This document shows, piece after piece, positions 15,154 to 21,468 of a stretch of 21,468 nucleotides of DNA. Position numbers and translations under genes: made by a program. This DNA is from a virus. The stretch is from the IMG/VR virus record IMGVR_UViG_3300032299_001139, positions 1 through 21,468 of that record, one strand, 5' to 3'. Position 1 is the first letter of the stretch. Each line of letters starts with the position of its first letter. The notes under the pieces are model-generated. The model was not told where the DNA came from. It was given only the letters and a program-made list of their open reading frames with translations, and did no database searches.

Positions 15154-15710
15154 AACATGGAAAATTAAAAGGAGTAAATTTAAAAATTTCTAGATCCCAA
15201 ATGTCTCAAGAAGATTTAGAGGCGATCAGAAAATATGATAGAGAATACCGAGCTAAACGAAGATTAAATCCAGAATTAAAAGAATTAGATAGACAAGCAT
15301 ATCATAGATGTATCAATAAAGATAGAAAAAAAGCATATAAAAGAAATGCAGAATGGCGAAAAAGAAATTGGGCCAAAGTATATGCAAAACGCCTTGAGCC
15401 AACCAACAAAATAGCAAATATGTTTCGTTCCAGATTATGCACGGCAATAAAAAAACAATTAGGTTTTAAAAAAGTAAAATCTATTGAGTTATTAGGTTGT
15501 TCAATCCCAGAATTAATGAACCACCTCGAATCCAAATTTTATGCAAACATGTCATGGGAAAATTATGGCAGCTATTGGCATATAGATCACATTCGCCCGT
15601 GCGCGAGCTTCAATTTACAAAATGAAGAAGAGCAAAAAATATGTTTTCATTATTCTAATTTGCAACCCTTGACTGCAAAAGATAATATAATTAAAGGCGC
15701 AAGATTATAA
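15150..15710 (+). CDS. Free-standing HNH homing-type endonuclease
   Basis: This 186-residue protein has a very basic N-terminal half (residues 1-110, many Lys/Arg) for DNA contact and a C-terminal HNH nuclease: YWHIDHIRP (142-150; H144, D146, H147), HYSNLQPL (167-174; N170) and AKDNIIKG (176-183). It matches the common phage HNH group that nicks or cuts DNA and spreads as a mobile gene. It sits between the endolysin and the protease/scaffold, unrelated genes, as expected of an inserted homing endonuclease. It overlaps the endolysin by four bases, so it may use that gene's translation. A 15 bp repeat that includes its stop codon recurs 37 bp downstream. Confidence 0.85.
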   Translation: MKHGKLKGVNLKISRSQMSQEDLEAIRKYDREYRAKRRLNPELKELDRQAYHRCINKDRKKAYKRNAEWRKRNWAKVYAKRLEPTNKIANMFRSRLCTAIKKQLGFKKVKSIELLGCSIPELMNHLESKFYANMSWENYGSYWHIDHIRPCASFNLQNEEEQKICFHYSNLQPLTAKDNIIKGARL

Positions 15711-15756
15711 TAATAAAATTATAAAAATTAGTGTAATGTATTTATAATAATAAAAT
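15705..15756 (+). repeat. 15 bp direct repeat flanking the HNH/protease junction
   Basis: TTATAATAATAAAAT occurs at 15705-15719 and 15742-15756. The first copy includes the HNH stop codon, and the second runs into the protease ATG. The copies bracket the promoter-like motif. It may be a trace of duplication at the HNH insertion or only low-complexity A/T sequence. Confidence 0.45.
15726..15750 (+). promoter_or_regulatory. Putative phage promoter motif for the capsid operon
   Basis: AAATTAGTGTAATG followed by TATTTATAATAA lies in the 44 bp gap, with GTGTAA (15731-15736) 18 nt before the ATG. It matches the 6961 copy in TTAGTGTAAT and contains TATAATA. It would drive protease/scaffold, decoration and capsid genes up to the terminator at 19216. 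Confidence 0.55.
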
Positions 15757-17485
15757 GCCGACTTACGATGATGAGCCAGTAAAAAATGTTGAGTCCTTAA
15801 CTGGGTTTGACTTGTCCGATTTACTTTTTTCTTTCTCGCGCCCAATCTCTTTGTGCGCTATGGAGCTAGATAAATTCGAAAACAATAAAATTGTTATTAG
15901 CAATAAACTCAAAAATGTTGCCCTGTTAGCAGAACAAAGTGTAAATTTACCAATGGATACAATGAAAGATTTTAAATATTCAATTCGTTTTGACGGTATT
16001 ATAGTTCAGGCAATGGTTTCGTCTGATGAAGATAAATATTTAGCAGTGGCGTCTGTTGACCAATTAAAAGAATATCTTCCTAAGAATGTTGATCTTGATG
16101 TAAATCGTGATTTGATGGGCGTTGCTTTTGATGCTTTCGTTGTTAATCGCGGAAATAAAAATGGACATATTATTAGTACAGACGTTGCCCTAGCAATGGT
16201 TGAAAATTTTATTAATAAACCTTTTAATATTGAACATAATCGCAAAGTTGTAGTTGGTGTTTGTACTGGTTATGGATTTAGCGAATTTGGTAGTAGCAAA
16301 CCATTGACTCTTGAAGAAGTTAAAACTAGAAAAGATCCTTTCAACGTTGTTCTTTCTGGATACGTATGGAAAATTGTAAATCCTGATTTTGCTTCAGAAC
16401 TCGTTGAGAGTAGCGACCCGTCTTCTAATAAATATCTTTCTGTTAGCGCAAGTTGGGAACTCGGGTTCAATGAGTTTAATGTTGCTAAAGGTAATAAAAA
16501 TTTAGCAGATGCAACTATTATTGAGAAAGAAGAAGATATTGTAGAATTAAAAGATCGCCTTAAAGTATTTGGTGGAAACGGTTTTACTGAAGATGGTGAG
16601 ATGGTTCTTTTAAATCTTCAGGGGAATGTTCTTCCATTAGGAATTGGTTTTACAAATACTCCCGCCGCCGAAGTTAGTGGCGTTGTTATTTCCTACGATA
16701 AACCAGAAGTAGAAGAAGCTGTAAAAGCCGAAGATGATGCCAAAGAAGAAAAAATTGTAGAATCGTCTGAAATTAAAATGAATAAAAAAAGTGTCCAAGA
16801 AGAAAATAATAATGTAAAAAATAATATGCAATTAAATAATATTGATGATATTACGGAAGATTCCATTAAGGAAATTGCTGCAAGCCAAGTTCGTGAATTT
16901 ATTTCGAATCGTATTGCAGACCTTGCAAAAGAATGGCAATCAAAAGTTGAAGAAAAAGAAACAGCACTTAAAGCCGCTGAAGATCAAATCGCTGAATTAA
17001 AAACCAGTCTTGAATCAATCAAAGCTGACAGTGAAAAAGTAAAAGAAGAATTCACAAAAATTCAAGAAGATCTCAAAGCCAAAGAAATTGAAGCCAATTT
17101 CCAACGCCGTATGTCCTTGCTTGATGAAGAGTTCGATCTTACTGATGAAGATCGTAGTATCATCGCAGAAGATTTAAACACCATTGAAAACGATGAACAA
17201 TTCGAAAAATGGTATAAGAAGTTTTCTACATTCGCCGCTGCGAAAAAGAAGTCGGCAAAGAAATTCGTACTCTTCAAAAAAGAGGGCGAAGAAAAAGACG
17301 AAAAAGACGCTAAGGAAGAAAAAGCTTCCGAAGTTGTCGCCAGCGAAGAAAAAACTGTAGAAGAAGTAATTTCGAGTGCAGAGGTAACGGAAGAAGTCCT
17401 TCCAAACGCTTCCTCTCCTCAAGAAGTTTCACTGGTTGAAAAAATCAGCGCCGCTTTCAATAAAAATAGCGTAAAAATTAAATAA
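15755..17485 (+). CDS. Prohead protease fused to capsid scaffold
   Basis: This 576-residue protein joins two assembly functions. Residues 1-330 look like a herpes/T4 gp21-type prohead serine protease: H161 in PFNIEHNRKVVVGVCTGYGF and a serine in KYLSVSASWELG (S229 or S231) give the expected His/Ser pair. Residues ~330-365 are an acidic, Lys-rich linker. Residues ~375-480 are a long charged coiled coil (KEWQSKVEEKETALKAAEDQ), typical scaffold. The C-terminal 100 residues are Glu/Lys-rich. During assembly the scaffold organises the capsid and the protease then degrades it. An in-frame ATG at 16778 (Met342) could start a scaffold-only product. No SD; an A-rich leader precedes the ATG. Position before the capsid gene supports the call. 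Confidence 0.8.
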   Translation: MPTYDDEPVKNVESLTGFDLSDLLFSFSRPISLCAMELDKFENNKIVISNKLKNVALLAEQSVNLPMDTMKDFKYSIRFDGIIVQAMVSSDEDKYLAVASVDQLKEYLPKNVDLDVNRDLMGVAFDAFVVNRGNKNGHIISTDVALAMVENFINKPFNIEHNRKVVVGVCTGYGFSEFGSSKPLTLEEVKTRKDPFNVVLSGYVWKIVNPDFASELVESSDPSSNKYLSVSASWELGFNEFNVAKGNKNLADATIIEKEEDIVELKDRLKVFGGNGFTEDGEMVLLNLQGNVLPLGIGFTNTPAAEVSGVVISYDKPEVEEAVKAEDDAKEEKIVESSEIKMNKKSVQEENNNVKNNMQLNNIDDITEDSIKEIAASQVREFISNRIADLAKEWQSKVEEKETALKAAEDQIAELKTSLESIKADSEKVKEEFTKIQEDLKAKEIEANFQRRMSLLDEEFDLTDEDRSIIAEDLNTIENDEQFEKWYKKFSTFAAAKKKSAKKFVLFKKEGEEKDEKDAKEEKASEVVASEEKTVEEVISSAEVTEEVLPNASSPQEVSLVEKISAAFNKNSVKIK

Positions 17486-17505
17486 ATAGAAAGAAATAAA
17501 ATATT

Positions 17506-18042
17506 ATGGCAAATTTAAAACCATTCAGAGATTACGATGAGCATGATGTTATTAACCTTTTCGCCGTCAATGCCGTAAGTGCCAATAAAGGTACTGTAGT
17601 TATAGCCGACAGCAATGGTGTTAATCTCAAAGACGCTTCATCTTTAGATAACCTCTCGCCCTACGGGAATACTCTTTCAGCACAATTCAATGTTCCTTGG
17701 ACTGTTAGCCCAGCCGCTTCTGGCGCAGCTAAAAGCCAAATCGTTGGATTATTGCTCAAAGACGTTCGCAGAGTTGACGAGAACGGTGAACAATTAATTT
17801 TCAACCCACGCAAGGCAGCTGAGATGGATGTCATCATCAGTGGTCAAGCATGTCCCATTCTTACGAAGGGTCTTGTTCTTGTAAGCGGTATTGTTGGAAC
17901 CCCAGCTTTCGGTAGCGGCGCAGCCGTTTCTGATGCTGGCGGCGGAGATCTTAAAGTAGTTGCTTATGGCAGCGCAACAGTTGGTAAATTCCTCGGACCT
18001 AAAAATGACGAAGGATATGCTTTACTCAAAGTAGAACTCTAA
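17506..18042 (+). CDS. Probable capsid decoration/head-stabilising protein
   Basis: This 178-residue protein lies between protease/scaffold and major capsid genes, where lambda gpD-like decoration proteins are often encoded. It is Ala/Gly/Val-rich and beta-structured with no membrane segment: KGTVVIADSNGVNLKDAS near 28-45, an NPRKAAEMDV loop near 101-110, and GGGDLKVVAYGSATVGKFLG near 145-165, which resembles the beta barrel of gpD-type proteins. Codon use shifts to C-ending codons, shared with the capsid gene, suggesting high expression. It should bind outside the expanded capsid. The A-rich leader AATAGAAAGAAATAAAATAT precedes the ATG. Function is inferred mainly from position. Confidence 0.6.
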   Translation: MANLKPFRDYDEHDVINLFAVNAVSANKGTVVIADSNGVNLKDASSLDNLSPYGNTLSAQFNVPWTVSPAASGAAKSQIVGLLLKDVRRVDENGEQLIFNPRKAAEMDVIISGQACPILTKGLVLVSGIVGTPAFGSGAAVSDAGGGDLKVVAYGSATVGKFLGPKNDEGYALLKVEL

Positions 18043-18066
18043 TAAATTAGAAAAAATTATAAAAAT

Positions 18067-19191
18067 ATGAAAATTCAATTCGATAAAAACCCTGAGCAAA
18101 TCGAGCTTATCAAAGCCCTTGCCTCAGATAACAAAACAGTTGCCGTAGAAGCTCAAGAAGCTTTTGCAGCATTCATCAGTGATGTCGTTCAGCAAGTTCT
18201 TTTACAAGCTGGTACAGCTTCAATGATTTATCGTGACGTAGAATTTGACGAAGACGATTCTCCCTCGATTCCTCTCGACTTATACTATGGTCTTAACGAA
18301 GGTCACATCAGCGTTTGGTCACAAACAGTAGGTGGCGGTCTCCCAACAAACTTTGTTCAAGGTATGCAAGAGATGAAGGTTAATACCTATCGTCTTGACA
18401 GTGCTATCAGCATGGACAAACGTTATGTTCGCAGAGCCCGTCTCGACGTTGTTGCTGCTGGTTTAGAACGTATGGCCAATGAAATTCTTGTCAAACAAGA
18501 ACGTAATGCTTGGGCTGTTATTCTCAAACTCTTGGCCGAAGCTTCCACAAACAGCACCAAACACGTTTTCCGTGTAGGTACTGCTGGAACTTTCCAACTC
18601 GACGACATGAACAAGCTCTGGACTTTAGTCCGTAGACTTAATGCTGCTTACACAGGTGGTACCCCACAAGCTCTTCAAAGCCGTGGATTAACCGATATCT
18701 TCGTAAGCCCAGAAGTCAAGGAACAAATTCGTGCGTTCGCTTATCAGCCAATGAACACCCGTTCTGGCGCTGTTACTACAAGTGGTGCTACTTCGGTAGC
18801 TCTTCCTGACAGCGTTCGTGAAGAAATCTATCGTGCCGCTGGTACGAACGAAATCTTCGGCGTAACAATTCATGAATTGCTTGAACTCGGTGAAGGCCGT
18901 AAATATAATGACTTGTTTGACACTTTCGCTGGTGCAACACAATTCAATACTTATGGACAATCCGGTGGGACAACATTCACAAGCGCAACCGATGAATTAA
19001 TTCTCGGTATCGACGCTAGCCGTAACGCTTTCTTGCGCCCAGTCGCAATCCAAAGCGAAAGCCGTGGTCAAGTCAAGGTTCTTCCTGACGATCAATTCTT
19101 GGCTCGTAGCCAAAAAGTTGGTTTCTACAGTTATGTAGAAGAAGGCCGCGTAGCTGTTGACGCTCGTGCAGCTGTTGGTTTAATTGTATAA
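18067..19191 (+). CDS. Major capsid protein (HK97 fold)
   Basis: This 374-residue protein is the expected size for an HK97-fold capsid subunit. It follows protease/scaffold and decoration genes. The N-terminal arm and helix (1-60) are followed by an acidic E-loop-like segment (FDEDDSPSIPLDLYYGLNEG, about 61-80). A long helix (about 126-162: RLDVVAAGLERMANEILVKQ) fits the P-domain spine helix. The C-terminus (QKVGFYSYVEEGRVAVDARA) matches the usual final strands. Its codons strongly favour C-ending forms, and the G+C of sampled stretches is near 45-50 percent against about 25-30 in other genes, a sign of selection for very high expression. The leader is A-rich without SD. It is the last gene before a strong terminator. 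Confidence 0.85.
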   Translation: MKIQFDKNPEQIELIKALASDNKTVAVEAQEAFAAFISDVVQQVLLQAGTASMIYRDVEFDEDDSPSIPLDLYYGLNEGHISVWSQTVGGGLPTNFVQGMQEMKVNTYRLDSAISMDKRYVRRARLDVVAAGLERMANEILVKQERNAWAVILKLLAEASTNSTKHVFRVGTAGTFQLDDMNKLWTLVRRLNAAYTGGTPQALQSRGLTDIFVSPEVKEQIRAFAYQPMNTRSGAVTTSGATSVALPDSVREEIYRAAGTNEIFGVTIHELLELGEGRKYNDLFDTFAGATQFNTYGQSGGTTFTSATDELILGIDASRNAFLRPVAIQSESRGQVKVLPDDQFLARSQKVGFYSYVEEGRVAVDARAAVGLIV

Positions 19192-19215
19192 TTAAACAAA
19201 TAGTATAAAAATTAA

Positions 19216-19244
19216 GGGCCACCCGCGAGGGTGGCTCTTTTTTT
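19216..19244 (+). terminator. Strong rho-independent terminator after the capsid gene
   Basis: GGGCCACCC (19216-19224), loop GCGA, GGGTGGCTC (19229-19237), then seven T. The stem is nine pairs with one G-T wobble, closed by a GNRA-type tetraloop. It lies 25 bases after the capsid stop and is the only clear intrinsic terminator in the window. Confidence 0.95.
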
Positions 19245-19289
19245 GTAAAAAATTAGATTATTATTACATAAAATAACATAATATTTAAG

Positions 19290-19667
19290 ATGAATACTCA
19301 ACCTAAAAAGAAAAGAGGTCGCCCTTCAAAAAAAGAAATGTTACAAGTACATGGAAAAGAAGAAAAAAATCAAAAGCCGCCCTCTTCTTTAGATGAAATC
19401 TTGGGAGAAACTCTTTCGATATACACAGCTAACAGCTCAGAAGAATATCGTGGACAATTAGCGGAAATGAATATGACTGATTTGCAAGCGCATGCATATA
19501 AGATTGGGCTAGTTCCCACGCCAGATAGAAAAGTTCTTACAGATCGTTTAGCCCAAGAGTTTGTAAAATGGAATTCGCGTTATGGTAGTAATATCGCTAC
19601 TGGTCAAGTTAAATCCGTTGATGATTTAGATGCTAAAGCTAAAAAGATCTTAAGAGAAGGTGCCTAA
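19290..19667 (+). CDS. Small DNA-binding protein with AT-hook and SAP-like domain
   Basis: This 125-residue protein has an N-terminal AT-hook (KKKRGRPSKKE, core RGRP at 9-12), which binds the minor groove of A/T-rich DNA. Residues ~58-92 (QLAEMNMTDLQAHAYKIGLV, then DRKVLTDRLAQEF) fit a SAP or Rho-N-like two-helix DNA-binding module. Such small proteins next to capsid genes occur in many tailed phages, with unclear roles in DNA condensation or head completion. It is the first gene after the terminator. The 45 bp between terminator and start hold only T/A-rich sequence with a degenerate GTAAAA match, no convincing promoter. No SD is seen. Confidence 0.65.
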   Translation: MNTQPKKKRGRPSKKEMLQVHGKEEKNQKPPSSLDEILGETLSIYTANSSEEYRGQLAEMNMTDLQAHAYKIGLVPTPDRKVLTDRLAQEFVKWNSRYGSNIATGQVKSVDDLDAKAKKILREGA

Positions 19668-19670
19668 TTT

Positions 19671-19686
19671 TTGTGTAAAATAGTAT
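19671..19686 (+). promoter_or_regulatory. Putative phage promoter motif abutting the connector start
   Basis: TTTGTGTAAAATAGTAT fills the 19 bp gap, and GTGTAA (19674-19679) is only seven bases before the GTG start. It matches the recurrent element. If GTGTAAAAT contains the -10, transcription would begin at or just inside the start codon, giving a leaderless message. A minimal ATG-TGA overlaps the start at 19685-19690. Confidence 0.5.
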
Positions 19687-20220
19687 GTGAACTGTCAAAA
19701 TTATTTAACACAATTAGTTGCCAATGTTTATTATGATTTAGGAGAACCTTCGGATTATACTCCTGCAAGATTAACTGCATGGTTTATAGATGACTCAAAT
19801 CTAGGTAAATTAAATAACTTAATTGGAACTTCTTTTTCCGGAGTTGCGTACAGAAATAATAATGGAATGATTACTGGATATGGAGTAAGTCCAGAACCTA
19901 ATAATGACCAACTCGCAATTTACAAAATGATTTTTGATTGTGATTATTTAAAAATTCAATCTAGAAATTTAGCAAAAAGTTCTGCTACCATTGGAAATGA
20001 TTGGACTGATTTAAGAGAAGGTGACAGTTCTATTAAAAAAATTAATAAAAATGAAATTTCAAAAAACTTTCGCGGTTTGGCACAAGATTGTAAAGCAGAA
20101 TTAGATAAAGCTGCTAAAATGTATCTGAAATATAATGCTATTCCAGACCAAGTTGCGGGTGACGATACCGAAGGAGTCTCGCATTACATAATTCAAGAAT
20201 ATCAAAGAACTTTAAATTAA
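19687..20220 (+). CDS. Probable head-tail connector/adaptor protein
   Basis: This 177-residue protein begins with GTG. An in-frame TAG at 19681 and no other nearby start codon force this choice. It is mainly helical (NCQNYLTQLVANVYYDLGEP at the N-terminus; helix 132-150 FRGLAQDCKAELDKAAKMYL), like gp6/gp15-type adaptor proteins that sit under the portal. It has no enzymatic motif. The place after the capsid gene and before two further neck-like genes supports an adaptor or head-completion role. The sequence alone does not define the family. Confidence 0.5.
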   Translation: MNCQNYLTQLVANVYYDLGEPSDYTPARLTAWFIDDSNLGKLNNLIGTSFSGVAYRNNNGMITGYGVSPEPNNDQLAIYKMIFDCDYLKIQSRNLAKSSATIGNDWTDLREGDSSIKKINKNEISKNFRGLAQDCKAELDKAAKMYLKYNAIPDQVAGDDTEGVSHYIIQEYQRTLN

Positions 20221-20221
20221 T

Positions 20222-20653
20222 ATGGCAAGTTTAGTTTCAGATAGTGATAAGTTAGTATATGCAAATGAATTTAATAATATTCATGATACGTTCGCTAGAC
20301 CCGTTATTGCGTGGAAAACTCCTGAGCGTGTAGTTGTTTCTAGTAACCTAGATTATAATTTTTTATATAACGATCAAGAGTCAATTGAAGTTTCGTATGT
20401 GCCCGTAAGTGGTATATTTGACTGTCGAATTCAATGGCAAGACCCTTCTAAAATGATGGGATGGCCAGAAATTCGTGAAGAAGTTCGTGGAAATATTTGC
20501 CGTATAAAAGCTAGAAAAGATTTTGTAGATTTTATTAGCGATGCAGAAAAAATTGAAATTGATGGACGGCCAGTTCAAGCTGTGGGGACAAATCGCCCAC
20601 ACGGGCTTTTCAATATAGATTTTTACACAATGTTTTTTAAGGAGAGTGAGTAA
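20222..20653 (+). CDS. Probable neck/head-closure protein
   Basis: This 143-residue beta-rich protein starts one base after the previous stop (TAATATG). It has ESIEVSYVPVSGIFDCRIQW and EEVRGNICRIKARKDF strands and ends in a hydrophobic YTMFF motif. In size, beta content and order (adaptor, closure, completion) it fits head-closure or stopper proteins that seal the portal after packaging. No family motif is recognised, so the call is positional. Its last codons (AAGGAG at 20639-20644) provide a Shine-Dalgarno for the next gene. Confidence 0.45.
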   Translation: MASLVSDSDKLVYANEFNNIHDTFARPVIAWKTPERVVVSSNLDYNFLYNDQESIEVSYVPVSGIFDCRIQWQDPSKMMGWPEIREEVRGNICRIKARKDFVDFISDAEKIEIDGRPVQAVGTNRPHGLFNIDFYTMFFKESE

Positions 20654-21232
20654 ATGGCTAACAAAATTAATAAGAAACTCATTCAAAAAAAAATTTTTGA
20701 AAATAAAGTAACGAAAAAAATGGTTCGTGAAATTATACGAAAAGAAGTGGAAAAAGAAAAAGTTTTATTTTTAACGGAATTTGAATCTCATCCAGTAACT
20801 CAAGAATTAGATGGGGGCGAAAATGCTTCTAATAATTCTGGAACGCTAGGTGGTTATGGAAATTTGTTTTCTTTTCTAGGTTTTAATAATGGGGCAAATC
20901 CAACGGCTCCAGTCAAAACTTTAATTCAAAAAATTGCATTAGATCGTAATGTTCAAAGCAGTGGTAATACTTTTAAATTTAAAGTTAATATCCCATCAAA
21001 AGAAGATTTCGCCGCAGTTAGTCGAATGCCGTGGGAGGGTGGGCGTAGTTGGTTATTAGATATCGAGCGTGGAATTTCAGGTTTAGGGGCTTATTTGTAT
21101 GGAAGATTTAAAAGCTCTCGCTCTGGGACAGGTATCCAAAATAAGTACAATTATGCGAATCGTAGGTTTCAAAATGTAAAATACTTTAGTGAGATGTACT
21201 CAAAATTTCTTAGAAGATTAGGGGCTAAATAA
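20654..21232 (+). CDS. Probable tail-completion/neck protein
   Basis: This 192-residue protein has a very basic helical N-terminus (1-40), a Gly/Asn-rich loop (about 53-76), then a compact domain with FKFKVNIPS, MPWEGGRSWLLDIERGISGL and FKSSRSGTGIQNKY. The pattern PW..GRSWLL..IE..(x)..SRSG resembles neck/tail-terminator proteins of tailed phages in which PWLEWLL and SRSG are conserved (recalled pattern, not searched). It follows the previous stop directly and has AAGGAG nine bases before the ATG, one of few SD sites here. It probably closes the tail top and joins the neck. The stop overlaps the next start (TAATG). Confidence 0.5.
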   Translation: MANKINKKLIQKKIFENKVTKKMVREIIRKEVEKEKVLFLTEFESHPVTQELDGGENASNNSGTLGGYGNLFSFLGFNNGANPTAPVKTLIQKIALDRNVQSSGNTFKFKVNIPSKEDFAAVSRMPWEGGRSWLLDIERGISGLGAYLYGRFKSSRSGTGIQNKYNYANRRFQNVKYFSEMYSKFLRRLGAK

Positions 21233-21468
21233 TGAAAGCTACTTATATTACAAACTTAATGTCAAGTTTTTATTTGTGGTTGGACCATGAAATTTTAACT
21301 CGTGGCGAAGCGTTTACAAATTATAGTGGAAAACTATATAGTTCACCAGATCCAAATTTTCCAACAAATTCTGTTTATAGCGCGCCATTTCGTCAATGGG
21401 TTTATGATGTTAGCGTGCCAAATGCAAACATTCCTTCGGGAATTTTTATAAATGGCAATCGCGTTAAT
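21232..21468 (+). CDS. Structural protein, N-terminal part (runs off right edge)
   Basis: The frame starts at an ATG overlapping the previous stop and stays open to the edge, giving 79 residues. It begins MKATYITNLMSSFYLWLDHE and continues with AFTNYSGKLY and PFRQWVYDVSV, then NIPSGIFINGNRV. It has no signal peptide and no enzymatic motif. It lies in the neck/tail gene series, so a tail or neck structural protein is likely. It is truncated by the window and the family is not identified. Confidence 0.6.
   Translation, partial: MKATYITNLMSSFYLWLDHEILTRGEAFTNYSGKLYSSPDPNFPTNSVYSAPFRQWVYDVSVPNANIPSGIFINGNRVN

Noticed and set aside
15940-15945. GTGTAA inside the protease gene (also near 9185 and 10371 within fibre genes)
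   Set aside because: They are inside coding sequence without a following start codon, so they are likely chance matches.
17062-17422. Minus-strand open frames inside the protease/scaffold gene
   Set aside because: They are Phe/Ser-rich mirror frames of the Glu/Lys-rich scaffold region, a typical artefact.
18423-18960. Minus-strand open frames inside the capsid gene
   Set aside because: They are shadows of the capsid coding sequence with no start context or domain.
1-21468. CRISPR arrays, tRNA genes, insertion sequences or integrase sites
   Set aside because: No spaced direct repeats, cloverleaf-like sequence, transposase or integrase was seen on either strand, though a tRNA scan was not run.

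Overview
The window is a stretch of a tailed double-stranded DNA bacteriophage (Caudoviricetes) genome. The diagnostic genes are a large terminase subunit, a portal protein, a fused prohead protease/scaffold, a major capsid protein, neck and connector genes, fibre-like adhesins and a lysis cassette. The DNA is AT-rich (roughly one third G+C by eye), genes are packed tightly with ATGA/TAATG overlaps, and all but one lie on the plus strand. The host cannot be named. A lipoprotein-type lysis gene suggests a host with an outer membrane. Most starts lack a Shine-Dalgarno sequence, which would fit hosts such as Bacteroidota but does not prove it.

Layout. 1-1223: the end of a leucine-rich-repeat adhesin and a small unknown gene. 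1204-1791 (minus): a small HExxH metallopeptidase-like protein. 1795-1878: a short divergent promoter region. 1879-6943: zinc-ribbon protein, divergent sigma-like factor with a four-cysteine insertion, probable small terminase, C2H2 + ERCC4-type nuclease, and large terminase. 6986-13150: portal followed by three fibre/adhesin genes, one with a probable seven-bladed beta-propeller. 13173-15153: lysis cassette (lipoprotein, signal-peptide/coiled-coil membrane protein, holin-like protein, M15 endolysin). 15150-15710: free-standing HNH endonuclease. 15755-19191: protease/scaffold, probable decoration protein and major capsid protein, closed by a strong intrinsic terminator. 19290-21468: AT-hook/SAP-like protein, then connector, neck and tail-completion genes, running off the right edge.

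The most interesting signal is regulatory. The motif T(T/A)GTGTAA(A/T), followed by A/T-rich DNA with a TAT element, occurs in the short gaps in front of five genes: the metallopeptidase (minus strand), the zinc-ribbon/sigma operon, the portal, the protease/scaffold, and the connector at 19687. No -35 partner is visible. I infer a phage-specific late promoter, possibly read by the sigma-like protein encoded at 2285-2995, comparable in logic (not in sequence) to T4 gp55 and its -10-only late promoters. At two sites the motif is only 7-10 nt from the start codon, so those mRNAs may be leaderless or nearly so.

The genes together form a virion assembly and release module. TerS, the nuclease and TerL package DNA through the portal. 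The protease/scaffold, capsid and decoration genes build the head, and the connectors join it to the tail. The adhesins recognise the host and the lysis cassette releases progeny. Adhesin and lysis genes are inserted between portal and prohead protease, which is an unusual order.
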